Shown here: positions 36,041 to 47,384 of the stretch, piece after piece
How the letters are laid out: every line of letters begins with the position of its first letter
Numbering within the stretch: the first letter of the stretch is position 1
Assembly (NCBI GenBank): GCA_020740775.1
Contig: JAHEWK010000001.1
Location: 1,674,001 to 1,738,000, forward strand
Length of the DNA stretch: 64,000 nt
DNA from: Ilyonectria destructans
Lineage: Eukaryota; Ascomycota; Sordariomycetes; Hypocreales; Nectriaceae
Direction: 5' to 3'
Program-made: the position numbers and the translations under genes
The notes under the pieces: model-generated
Databases searched by the model: none
Told to the model about the DNA's origin: nothing
Seen by the model: only the letters and a program-made list of their open reading frames with translations

Positions 36041-37902
36041 TTAACAATATCGATATCGATTTTCCCCAAGGTTGTACAACTCATGCCGGTGCCAGTCATA
36101 TTCCACTTTATATTCAGTCAGCCAAGATATTCTCTGAAATGGTAATGATAATAACTTACTTCCTTGATCGAGATGCACATCTTCGATGGGCATGTGAATC
36201 CAGTAGCCTTCTCGAAGACTCTTCGCTGCAGACCCTCCTTCCTGGGCCTCATCCGAAGTGGTCGGCGTCGCTTCTGTTGCATCTCGATCTAACATTTTTC
36301 TGGGTATCTCCCTCCAACACCTCAATCCCTCGATATCTGCCCTCCCCGGTTTCGTTTTTTCAATACCTTGCTTTTCAATGAGTGTGAGGTCAATCGCCTC
36401 ATACCAGTCCCATTTAGAGCATGATATTGTGACTTCTGTGGTAGGTGGCACGATCCTGTCGAGAAGACGGTCGATAGTAGGGAGGAGGTTGTTATGTATT
36501 TTTTCCGCAAGAAGAGTCTTTCTCTCATAAGGCCAGATGAGCCCAGTGGCATCATCCATATCACCATAGACCAGTCTCTTAAATGTGATGCGCAGGTAGA
36601 CGAGTGCCGGGAAAATGGGTCCTGTCGAAGTAAGTTCAGATTGTAAACCGGGCTTGCGTTGGCTGGTGAAAGCCAGACTAAGCGGTAATTGCTTTGGCTT
36701 CCACACAAGTTCAAGGGATGTCATTTCTGAAACTCTCTGCTCGGGAATGACGTCCTGGAGACTGCGGAGGAGTGCAGGAGACGCGATGTGAATAGTGTTG
36801 GTGCTGTACAAAATATGTGTGCCCTCCACGTAGCTGATGTTGAGTTCAATTAGTCTCCGTTCTTATAGTATATTTAAGAGATTCCCGTCACTCTTGTTTA
36901 CGGTAGTGATAATGAGACACCAGGTACTCACGCGTTTCGACAAGATAACAGCCACCCCATAATGCCAATCTGACACTTCACCGGCCACTCACCAGGCCAT
37001 TCCTTGCACAACCCAGAACCCAGAAGACAGTGGTCGATGTCTGGCTCCCGAAAATGTCCCCAAGGATAGTTTCGTCTTCTGCCCAGTGGCAAATGCGTAC
37101 CCTCGGGCGGGTACCGATGGCACACGCAGCTGAACCACCTCCATCTCATTTCCTTGGAAGTGTCTAGGTGAGAGTTGACGGAGAGAGTTTTGGAGTGTAT
37201 TTTAGCATGGATTGCCCACGAATGATACGGCTTCTCGTCAACTAGATTCAAAGGCCGTTCAAAGCGCAAGTCCATATGAACTGTGCGCTCGCCGAAGGCC
37301 CACAGCTGAATGGAATGGCGAATCTCGGCGGGAAGACTAAAGAAAAGATCTCGCTTCTTTTCGTGGGGGTCGGAAGCAGCGGTGCGCGAGGGCGGCCGCG
37401 TGAGAGGATGTCGCGATAGTCGTTTGGCGGCGGGTTTGAGGAACATGGTTCGGAAGCCATCGTCACGTCGTTTGCGCTCTCGGCGGGCTCGGTGATACGG
37501 GCCCCATGGGACAATGCGTAGCCATACAAAACGGGCGATGCCATAGAACTTTACAAATACAAGGAAGAGAAACATGCCGACAGTCGCAAGGGTAGCTAGC
37601 AGGAGATCCGGGGCAGCTCTGATGAAGCCTCGAGTTCTGGTACGCGCAATGACCTCGGGCCAGCCGTCCCAGAACTCGGCCATCTCTTCGCGGATGGAGA
37701 GGGTTGGCCACTGGTAGTCGCTGGCAATCATGGCGGAGGATTTGGGCGAGCACGCGGAATCCTCCGAAGCTCCGTCGTCGGATTCATGCTGAGGTGCTCC
37801 GGAAATGGATGCATGAGGAGAAGGTGGAGTTATTGGTTCCGCTGTGTCCAGCGTTTCCGCACCCCGGACCCAAATTGCCGCCGATCCGGAGCATGGTTTC
37901 AT
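36041..37902 (-). CDS. DUF7730-type protein with one membrane segment
   Basis: Exons 37902-36932 and 36833-36041 (intron 98 bp, GTGAGT...CATCAG) give 587 residues. The family core is recognisable: FFSLPAEIRHSIQLWAFG, then a long insertion, GWLLSCRNAYVEGTHILYSTNTIHI across the splice site, and LLRSLQDVIP. Many Pezizomycotina carry numerous such proteins; their role is unknown. The N-terminal 110 residues are low-complexity and acidic, followed by a single hydrophobic helix (LLLATLATVGMFLFLVFVKFYG, about residues 105-126) and a strongly basic stretch, so the core domain probably faces the cytosol from a membrane. ATG 37902 was chosen because upstream only a GTG is in frame. It may begin further upstream if there is another exon. 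Confidence 0.82.
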
Positions 37903-38484
37903 TACGCCAGTCACACCACGCCATCAACCAACGCCTTTGGGTTCAATGAGAGATCCGTCACTAAATCGTCACTGCATTTGAGGGAAGTAAAATCGCATAA
38001 ATATAAAGCAATATCCATCCAATGAAATTGCATTTCATTCAAGCCATGAGTAGAGCGATGGCAGCCCCCGTAAACAACCATCTCAGCGGGCGAACAAGAG
38101 TTACGGCATAAGTCAGGCTCAAAATTCGCATTCTAGAATATCGCACCTTATTCTACAATTTAGTTAGAGAAAGAGGGTACTTTCATTGCAGAACTTATTG
38201 GTCACAAATTAAAGACACTCCGATGGCCTCATTGCAAATGAAGAAGAAGAAAATATCTTCATTAACTGGCTATTCTGCAGTTGTATCAACCATCTAGGAT
38301 TTTATCTTCGTAATACTCTTTTCTGACTCCCTAGCCCCTCCCAGAAGGGCCTCATAAATGCGACAGTGTCGCATTCTGTCTCACTAACTCATCAGACCAA
38401 AAGTGGAATGCACACTCCAACAGGAGGCGCTGATAAGTTGTGTCTATAAGAGATGCATATTATGTAACAGACAGCCTTGCGTAT
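37903..38484. other. Intergenic, no gene seen
   Basis: Promoter of the DUF7730 gene and 3' flank of the small secreted-protein gene. The middle is AT-rich (38100-38340). No open frame of note. Confidence 0.45.
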
Positions 38485-39101
38485 TTAAACGCATGAGCTG
38501 CTGCCACTGATGAATGTGCCATCCGAGTTCTCGCATCCGCACACACCGTTGGTGGGATCCTTGATGCAAGTGGTACCGACACCGGAGGACTCGCCATTGT
38601 CGCTGCAAGTCGTTAGCTCTGTACTTGGACATTTTGAAATCTTCGCCTTTGTCCTGTTCTCTCTCGCTATGGACTCAAAAACGGGGCTGTCATCACTTAC
38701 TTCCAGAAGAAAGTCCAGTAGTCATCATCGGAGGTGAGCTCTTCGTCAGTAGGCGCAGTGCAAGTGTACGCAGAGCAGGTGCCATAGGGTGCGCCATTGT
38801 TGCCGTCGTACTGGTGGTCTGTCACAAAGACGGCAAAGGTCTGGGTGCCCGAGACGCGAGTGTTATACGCGCACTCGGCTGCCTGGATAGCATCGGAGAC
38901 CTTGGTAGCTGTTTCGATGATGTGGCGGTCAGCAAAATTGCACCATATATGGTCATTGCATGGCGAAGGGCGAAATTACGAACCATAGCAGTTGGGGCTG
39001 GCAGGGTATTTGCCCTGGGTGTTGCTAGTAGCCGGGTCAAGCGTCGCGCTGACAGAGGCAGCGATGGCCAGAAGGGAAACGAAAGTGGAGAGGCGGAACA
39101 T
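38485..39101 (-). CDS. Small secreted cysteine-rich protein (effector-like)
   Basis: Three short exons, 39101-38984, 38908-38701 and 38602-38485, join in frame to 147 residues. Introns are GTTCGT...AACAG and GTAAGT...TTGCAG, the second with a clear GCTAAC branch site. ATG 39101 starts a good signal peptide (MFRLSTFVSLLAIAASVSA, cleavage near 19). The mature part has eight cysteines, at about residues 38, 54, 82, 86, 115, 124, 126 and 146, suggesting four disulphides. It is acidic and rich in Thr, Ser, Gly, Tyr. The eighth Cys is the penultimate residue. No known domain is recognised; no hydrophobin spacing. It was found by signal peptide and splice sites because no single exon forms a long open frame. 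Role outside the cell, perhaps as a host-interaction protein, is inference. Confidence 0.82.
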
Positions 39102-41072
39102 CTTCAAAAGGTGGTTCACAAGGATAGCTTTTGGGGTTGAATGCTTGCTAAGAACGAAAGTGGTGGTGAGTGCTGGCTTTAGACTAGTGAGGCTGATGAG
39201 AGAAGGTAAGGTCTACTAGCCCAAACGAGCTTGTCCTTGACGTCTTTATAGCTAGAATCTACGCTGCCACTCACCCGGGAACGATGTTTTAGGTAGAGCG
39301 AGCAGTAGACATGAAACATCTTGGAGTGGATAGTTCAGGGTACAGAATCGCCGTGTGGTGCTATTGTGGAGCCTCCGATGCTTCCCCATATTACGGAAAA
39401 ATTTACGGGAGAATGAGAAGGGCCCTCCTCGCAAGTTTGGACTGGAGAGGAATAGGCGAGTTTCAAAATAACTAAAGTGGACACCCGAGGGCGAGATAGA
39501 TGAAAGCCAGGCGGCGCGTATCATTCAGAGCGGGTTCATTGTCGTACTATTTCTGCTCAATCGAAACAATGACTCGATAGAACAATATACTCGAGGCAAG
39601 CCCACCACAACATCCCTTCGAAATGATACCAACCATCGCTTTATTTCTTGTGGTAGTGAGATCCAACCAGGGCCCCCAGTAAAGATCTCGGGCCGGCCAG
39701 AGGCGGTGCGAAACGATGAGACGTTGAGCAACGCGTCAAATTGACATGTACGAGATTGCGCTAGTAGAAATGAATAGGGGAAGCGAGGCAGATGGACTGT
39801 AACAACTTGTAACTTCACGATGAGCACCTTCTAAAGTCCTAAATATCCAGAAACGCGTCCACGAGCTCGCGTAGAGATCGCCTTTGGGCACGCACTCTGA
39901 GGTGGCAAGGGTGGGTGACGTGGCTTGGATGAACAGCAGCTGAAGCGGCATCCACAAAAGGGGCGATCATCAGAGTATCAGACAGATCTTGAGGTTCGCC
40001 ATTGAAAACTTGCATCGTATATGTTAAAATATTTCTCCACGCGATGGTCTCAGCTCGATTCTAGCCGGTTAGCGGGTGGTGATTCGCCATCTGATTATTT
40101 GGAGCCAGGGAGTGTGCAGTCAAGATGTCCTTTGAAGATTCTTTGGCTCCCTTTTCCTTTTCGAGTCTATGAGAGGTCTACTCTTCGCTTCTACAAGGGT
40201 CTATTTTCCGTCGCGGACGGAATACAGCAGAGTAGGACAATGTGCCCATGGTTAGCAACGTCAACATGACGGCGAGAAGTACGTAATTCCAAATATATCC
40301 CACACCAACACCCAGCCTCCTTTAGGATTCCAGTCCAAAAAGAAAAGAAAAAGGCTGAAGACTCCCATACCCCCAGTTAGCCTGGCATGTCCTCGAATAT
40401 TGGACTGCCATACCCATTGTGTCGCCACCGCCATTCTCTCAATTCACATTGTTTGGTATTCGCCACTAATTATTCGAAGACGGAGATGGATCTTCTTTCC
40501 AACTATTTTTGTGCCTTGGTCCCTGGACTCTTCAAAGTGAATGACGTCTGGATCATGTAGCCAGTAACGAATGTATGAATACGTGGCAGCAGTCTGCGCA
40601 AAAATCCAAAAATCTTTCTTTTTCTCTTATCTTAAACCTGCCACGACTTCCTGCTGCTCCCGTTCTTCTAGGGCTTGCCATAACCTTCCTGCTCCTTCTT
40701 AGTTCAACCAGCGTAAAAGTGTGACTTGCTGCATGCCCCTTACTCGCCCCTCAAGGTGGCTGTAGGCACCTCATGACAAAGAGCCACCAGCCAGGACTAG
40801 CAATATCATCACACGGAAGCCAATGATACCGCTGAATAATTATAGGACTCGAAACTACTTTTTCCACGGGCTTCCCCAGGGCCGTTGGTTTTTCCCATTG
40901 AGATTCGTTTCATTTCGATTATGATGGCTCTGTAATTAGACGGCGCCGAGATTCCCCATACGATTGGGGTATAATAGGCATATACTCGGAGATGCCGTTG
41001 AGGGAAGGACATTGATTTTTAGACTATCTGTATTTTGGGGACTTTTAGTCCACTCTTCTATCCGTCTATTTA
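39102..41072. other. 2 kb intergenic region
   Basis: The left end is the promoter of the secreted protein. Elsewhere only short open frames without recognisable products (39252-39524, 39525-39827, 40021-40269). No clear repeat. A further small intron-rich gene cannot be excluded. Confidence 0.4.
39244..39250 (-). promoter_or_regulatory. Probable TATA box of the secreted cysteine-rich protein gene
   Basis: TATAAAG on the minus strand, about 143 bases upstream of ATG 39101. Confidence 0.4.
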
Positions 41073-42722
41073 TTATAACCGTTCCTTCTCATCCTCTGCT
41101 GTTCTTCCAACGGCTCTTATCCTACCACCCCAGAGCCAAATGATCAAGACGATTGGAGCTCCAAGTGCAACGAATAGGAAAGCCAATAGACTGTTTCCCC
41201 AACCATACCCAAGTTTTTTATACAGTTGTGGTGCAAAAATGGGAAAGATAAATCCGAGGATGTATGTCCAAAGCCGAGTCGCCGCACTGGCGCTAGCGGC
41301 TCGTGTACTGGTGAACTCGTCTACCAGATATGCAGTCATTCCTTGGGCGAACATAAACGCTCCACAAGTGAAGCAGAAGATGCCAACATCCACCACTGCC
41401 CAATGAGAGCCACTTTGGGCCGACCAAGCGTACCAAAACAATCCGGCAACCGCGGGGATGAAACCGGTAACGATGTATGGAATGCGATATTCTGGAGTTG
41501 GCTCCTGATCTGGCTGGGCCGCAGTCGTCCGGCGCCACATGAAATCCATTAGCCGCCCGCCAACTTGGGCGCATGCAAACGCACCAAGGGCTATGGCAAT
41601 GTAGTGAAGGCTGGCTGCCGTTTCAGATTGGCCGTATCGCGTGATCCAAAGAGAAGCAAAGGTTGAGAGCACCAAGGTGTAGATGCCAAACTCGATGGCC
41701 ATAGCGATGGCAATGAGTTGAATAATTGGGCGGTGTATAAAAAGATTGATAGGTCGAGAAATGGCGGGACGGAGCCGGACGAATATGTCGTTGAAGAAGG
41801 CTCTCGCTCTGATTCTTGTGGAAACTCCAGATGAATTTGGCGCAGCCGTAAGTTTCTTGGCTTTTCGTCGAAGGAGAACTGGGGCGTATGACTCGTGGAT
41901 GACAAAGAAGCCTAACACAAGGCAAACAGCATTGAAGATAGAGAGGATCCAGAAGAGCCAAGGCCACCACAAATGCTGAGCAGCTAGACCGCCGACAATA
42001 GGGCCCAATGCCGGTCCTATATAGGGAAGCAATCCAGCAATAGCCAAAGACTTGCCCCTATCTTTAGCATGATACATGTCCGCCATGACCGGGCCAGTCA
42101 ACTATGAGAGTTAGTCGAGCCGCAAAAGCTTTCCACTTTGGGGACTTACTGTGACACCCACGCTTGCGCCAGATGCAGACATGAATCTTCCGAGGATCAT
42201 AACTGCCGGAGAGAACCCGACAGGGCACAGCGAGTTCCAGAGAATATACCACACATTTCCTGCAAGCCATATTGGCTTACGGCCATATCTCTCCGCGAGA
42301 GCTGCGACGAGAAACGGGGCAAATCCAAGACCCAGAAAAAACACCGAGAAGGCAATTTGACCGGTAGAGGTGCTCATGCCGAGGTCTTTCAAAATCTGAT
42401 CTAGAGCTGGAGCGATCATACTGGCGGACATGGTCGTGACAAGCTGACTGGCAGAGCAGACAACCGCGACGGTGATTTTGCGATAGGATGGCCAATTGTA
42501 AGGGTTTTCGGGATCATCGGGACCATCCCATGTGACCTGATTTAAGGGAGATCATTCGTTAGTTCCATGCATTGGAGTTGAGTGGTGCTATTGCGAAGGG
42601 CAGAAAATATGAGGTTTTAGTCCTACCTCATGATCGGCCAGCCGAGCGTTATCAGCCCCTTCAGACCCTTGGGCATTTCCAGCCTCGACGTTCCCGGGCG
42701 ACTTCTTTATAGTGGGCACCAT
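41073..42722 (-). CDS. MFS multidrug-type transporter (DHA1 family)
   Basis: A plasma-membrane proton antiporter of the 12-helix DHA1 type, which exports drugs, toxins or metabolites. Exons 42722-42627, 42536-42150 and 42101-41073 give 503 residues. After a hydrophilic N-tail comes the family signature DDPENPYNWPSYRK, then the MFS loop 2-3 motif AERYGRKP, helix 4 arginine region (MILGRFMSASGASVGVT, split by intron 2), and GLLPYIGPALGPIVGG (motif C of antiporters). The long central cytosolic loop and ALSAQ-like C-half are typical. The open frame has no stop or missing motif. No biosynthetic genes adjoin it, so the substrate is unknown. Confidence 0.94.
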
Positions 42723-43938
42723 TTTCCAAGGGCGCCGATGCCAACGACATAACCAAATAGCAATGTCAAGTTAGTAAAAGGAGGAACTTTTAATTTCTAC
42801 GAGCTTCGGGGAACAATGTGGGATCCCGATACCGGAAATTCCGCCGTCAGCATGTCCTTTGCAGACTTGCCGAAGACTCGATCCGCTCGGAAAAGCCCTA
42901 GCCAATCAACTCGCTAATAGCTAACAAGGGTATCAAGTAATCAGAGTCAGAGAATATCACGTCGTATAGCATAAAAATAGTGTAGCTGCTGCGAACCGTT
43001 ATTTGTAGGGAGCTTGCGAATTTGCTCCTGTCGGACCAAGCTGATATATACGCCACGTGGTACTAGAGGCCTGTATTTACCTAGCATTGGTATTATCGCA
43101 GTGACAATAACAAGAGACAAGAGATAACAGGCTATCGCGAGGCTAATGGCTAGATCGAAGTAGGTATCCGAGGGGCAACTGCTGATAGGCGAGGCAGCAA
43201 TAGCGAGCTTTGTTGTCGTCGGGTTGCCGTGATTGACTATTTTTTCAGGTGATGGACACTTTGATTCTCTCCATTTAAAAGATTCTCGCTACGACATTGA
43301 AGAGCAGACAGAGTCGCACACCGCCATGGATTGGAGTGAAGGTTGAGGGTGTGCCTCACATTAGGCTTAGTTGCTGGCCGATTAAAGCGGCATTTCCTCA
43401 TCCCTCCCGCACGATCACCCCGCTAAAGAGTTGCCGTCAACTACACAGCCGACTTGATAGACGCAATATATATGTACAGGCCCTATTTGACATAGAGTCA
43501 TAGAGGGATCCTGGACTTTTTACACGTACGACGTAGTAGGCCTCGAGAAAGCCTCGTACATGCGGGGTCTGTGTCGTGTCAAATGATACTGTTCAGGCTT
43601 GGAATCTGCCTCAGCTGATGACCAGGATGCCTCCGAGCATGCCGACGGTGCGACACGCCATTGGCTACTACTCCGCGGTATTCATTCCGCGGTGGAGATA
43701 TGGCCTGAATTGGGACTCGACGTTTCAGCGGGCCAGCGCATAACGATGGTACTTATCTGCTCCTCGGGGCTGCCGCTCACCAGAAACTAGAAAGAGAGCC
43801 AAGAATGTGAAGAGAGAAATTGGCTAATAACTCGCCCGAGCAGTTACGTCAAGCCACCTTTTTCCTCTAGGACACTACGAGGATCGTCTCTAATTGAACC
43901 TCCACTCGCCTACTCCGTACCTTGCGTTAGCTGAAGCC
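42723..43938. other. Divergent intergenic region, no gene seen
   Basis: 1.2 kb between the minus-strand transporter and the plus-strand WW/Q-rich gene. Two short open frames (43297-43503, 43599-43790) have no recognisable product. Confidence 0.45.
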
Positions 43939-46493
43939 ATGGCGAGCCCACTGCCGCCACCACAGACGCAGACGCAGCCACCGCTGCAACAACCTGCTTT
44001 CGCGACACGCACGCCGTCTGTACTGCGCAAAGCTGTGGGCGGCAAGGCTGTCGGTTATCCGCCTGGAACACAAACGCCTCGTTCCCGTCCTGTGTCTATG
44101 ATCGGCTCGCCTCTGCCTCCGCTTCCGCCTCCGTCGTCGCAGCCTCAACCGCAGCAGTCGGGCTATCCTGTCCCAAACCCGCAACTTGTCCAGCATCAGC
44201 ATATCCAGCAACATGCCCAATACAATCAACAGCCTCAAGTTCAGCAGATCCAGCAGGCTCAACATGGCCAGCAGCAACCTCCCACCCAGGCGCCAGGCCC
44301 GGCCCTAGTCTATGCCCAGCCTCACCCTCAAAATGCTCAGCAGCAGTCCCAATACACTCAACAGCAGCAACATTTTCATCGGCAACAACAACAACATGAA
44401 CTGCAACGGCAGCAACATCATCAACAACAACTGCATCATCAACAGCAACAGCAACATCAGCAACAGCAACAGCAACAACACCCCCCAGCACCTATGAGAG
44501 CCTCAACCTTGCCAATCCATCAGAAGCCCGTCCAACAGGGGATCCCGGCCCATCTCCAGCAAGCGCCATCACCCGGCTCTGCACCACAGCTACAACAGGT
44601 AATGAGCTATGGTGGCAACCCTCAGGTGGCTGCATCGGCATCTAGTAGACACGCGAGCATCAGTAGTAGTGTCGGCGTTCCAGCGTCTGGCACAATAAAC
44701 ACTCCGCCTAACACACTGTCGAGTCCTATTTCGCAGCCTGGTGGCGATCTTAGACGGAGCAGCTTGGTGCTGGATAGCTCCAATTTGCAGGTTTGCAGTC
44801 AATGCAAAAAAGGTAAAGTATTAATCTACATATTGAGGAGAACATCATACTAACAGTTTATCAAACAGGCATACCGACCCACATGTCTATCTACACCTGT
44901 CTTGTCTGCAGCACCGCCCACATCAAAACTGTTTTCTGTGCTAGGTGTATTACATCTGCCGCAGGAGGCATATCTCACCCGCACGACAAGTCTTATTACG
45001 TGACCGACTCTGATCGACGTGTGCACCCTCCTAACACATCCGTCCCGACACAACTGTGGACTATCCGTAAGAATGTCTCAGGGAGAACGTGGTATACACA
45101 CAACGACACGGGGCTCAAAACATACATCAAACCGCGCCCAGTTGCTATGCTGGGACAAGCTATGATGCCACCTGGTTGGGAAGAGCGCAAAACCCCAGAT
45201 GGACGCACGTATTTCTTCAACACCAGGACGCGCACTAGTGCATGGACTAGGCCGGAATACCCCCTGCCGAGTGGATGGAAACAGTTGAAGACTCCGGATT
45301 TGGTGCCCTTCTACGTTCAGGAGACCCTGGGATTATCCTCGTGGGATCGGCCAGGGGATCAACCAAGTTCGATAAACACATTAGCTAACGCGGCAGATAT
45401 GTCGGCGGCGGGAATTGTATCCGCGACAAAAGCTGCAGCTAGACTCACAGGCCAAGGTGTTAGACTAGCGAGCAAAAAGATGGGTAAATTAGGGAAGCCG
45501 CAGAATGTGGCGAAACCAACTGCGGTGGCCATGCAAGCGGGTAAGTTGGCTGGCGGTGGTCGCTCGAATGTTGATGCTGGGGGCAATGGCGGTGGTAACG
45601 ACGTTGCAGATAATGGAGGCCAGGAGCTGGCAGGGTATCAAGTTGACACGCAGCCTGCATATGATCAACAGCAGCTTTTCCAGCAACAGAATTTCCAACA
45701 ACCAGGTTACGAACTGCCCGTTTACGACCAGCAGTCGACACTCGAACAGCAGCAGGTCTTTGAGCAGCAACAAGCATACGCACAGCAGCAAGCATTTGAG
45801 CAGCAGCAGGCATTCGCACAACAGCAGGCTTTCGAACAACAGCAGGCTTTCGCACAGCAACAAGCGTTCGCACAGCAGCAGGCAATCGCACAGCAGCAGC
45901 AACTTGGAGCTGATATGGCCCAGCAACAGCCCGCGTACGGTCAATCCGCATACGAACAGCAGCCAGTATTCCAACGGCCATCTTTCGAGCAGCAGCCCGT
46001 AGAAACTGATGGGACCCAGCAACAACAGCCAATTCTGCAACCGCCGATTTACGAACCAACACCAAACCAGCAGCCCATCGCTTTCGACACCGTGTCGCCA
46101 ATGGACCAACAAGCCCATCTTGCACAAGCTGGGCAGCAAGAACTGAATACGATGCCACTGGCACAGGGTGGGCAAACTCCCGGGGCTTCACAAGTGCTGC
46201 CACCCACACTTCAATCAATCCAACAGCCTGAGATAGCAGAAGTCCCAGCAACGGAACAGAGAGTTACTGGGAGCACCACTGCCCCCGAGAATAGTAGTGA
46301 TGTTGGGGGCTATACGAATGTGTTGCTTGGGAGTGCTCAGACCATTCAGCAAACCACCGTGATCAACGAAACCATCGTGGTGAATGATAGCAACACGCCA
46401 CCATTAGCAGTACAGCCCATTTTGACAGAACAAGCCATGATCAACACCACTGTACAGCAGGCTCGTGTGGCGACTACTTCGACCATCGAGTAG
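43939..46493 (+). CDS. Zinc-ribbon, WW-domain and glutamine-rich protein
   Basis: Exons 43939-44812 and 44869-46493 give 832 residues. The N-terminal 285 residues are Pro/Gln-rich with long glutamine and Q/H tracts. Next comes a cysteine cluster across the splice site (VCSQCKKG, then CLVC and FCARC), a possible zinc ribbon. Then a WW-like segment (Trp about 355, lacking the second Trp) and two WW domains (Trp 395-417 with Pro 420; Trp 428-450 with Pro 453), which usually bind proline-rich peptides. The C-terminal half is again glutamine-rich, with eight six-residue units of the form (F/Y/I)(E/A)QQQA and many (A/P)YxQQ repeats, resembling prion-like domains. No catalytic domain. The start is the first ATG. 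Function unknown; a condensate-forming adaptor is inference. Confidence 0.88.
44341..44480 (+). repeat. CAA/CAG-rich microsatellite-like tract
   Basis: A coding stretch dominated by CAA and CAG with interspersed CAT, giving Gln/His runs. Likely length-variable between strains. Confidence 0.75.
45759..45902 (+). repeat. 18-bp in-frame tandem repeat, eight units
   Basis: Each unit encodes (F/Y/I)(E/A)QQQ(A/Q). Units differ at synonymous sites, which indicates age or selection on the protein rather than recent expansion. Confidence 0.8.
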
Positions 46494-47384
46494 AGATGAA
46501 GATATTTGAGGAGGTATCCAAAGGGTGGAATAATGTGACGATGAACCTATTTGATATGAATTCTAGCGGTCAATATCTCTATTCATGGCTTGAAGTGCTT
46601 GAAGCTTAACCGTGGGAAAAATTAAGACGGGGATAGTGTTTGCCCTGGGGGCCAGCCATCTCTGCCGGTGAATGCCGAGCCTCGAAAGTCTTGGCTCATG
46701 TCATTATGAAGTGTTACCGTGGGGGTGTGCTAGTATGTTAGTGTGCATTAGGGTGTTTATATGTTAGCTTCGCCCTTGGTGAGCACAATATCACCTCCCA
46801 GAGACTTTCAAAGCACCGATAGCACCACTATCGTCAGAGACAGCCTCGTTCCCAACCTCAAATACCACCTCAGCATGACACGTAATGGTAGTGGTGAGGG
46901 GTCATATGTATCGTACCACTAAGAAACCGGTCAAGTTAGAGGGGGCACGAGCAACATGACCAAGCTGCATGGCTGCACGTAAGACTAGGTAAACGTAGCC
47001 TGGTTGCCTTGAGGTCTGCCTAGTTTGGTTGTCAGCAGTGTTACATTTTGGCTTGTGTCTCCCACCATACAATACACGTGAAAGCCCATGTTTCTAGTAG
47101 TCGCATTACACGATAAAGTAGCGGCTAGATACGGTTGATACGTCTCAGGTACCTTCCCTTCTTGTGATTGGGAAGCTCTCCGGGCGAACTGCGCAATCTA
47201 ATGCAGGCTCTGGACGCCCAAGGCGACCGGTGATTGCTGCCTACAGTACTACCTGAGCAAAGGGCACTTGTATACATAATTCCCATGTCCAATGTCTCCT
47301 CATCTATTTCCCCTCTTATATAACAGTAGCAAACTCCCTCATCATCCGTTCTTCCCTAAACGCTTCGCAACACAAACCGCCAAC
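46494..47384. other. Intergenic, no gene seen
   Basis: 3' flank of the WW/Q-rich gene and promoter of the AAA+ gene. No open frame or repeat stands out. Confidence 0.5.
47317..47323 (+). promoter_or_regulatory. Probable TATA box of the AAA+ ATPase gene
   Basis: TATATAA lies 62-68 bases upstream of ATG 47385 and downstream of an alternative ATG at 47292, so it favours 47385 as the start. Confidence 0.5.

Noticed and set aside
44096..46251. Long antisense open frames in the Q-rich gene
   Set aside because: They are the complement of CAG/CAA repeats (Leu-, Val- or Ala-rich) and have no signature of a real protein.
47292..47384. Earlier ATG giving a 31-residue N-terminal extension of the AAA+ protein
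   Set aside because: A TATATAA element lies inside the extension, and ATG 47385 has the better context.
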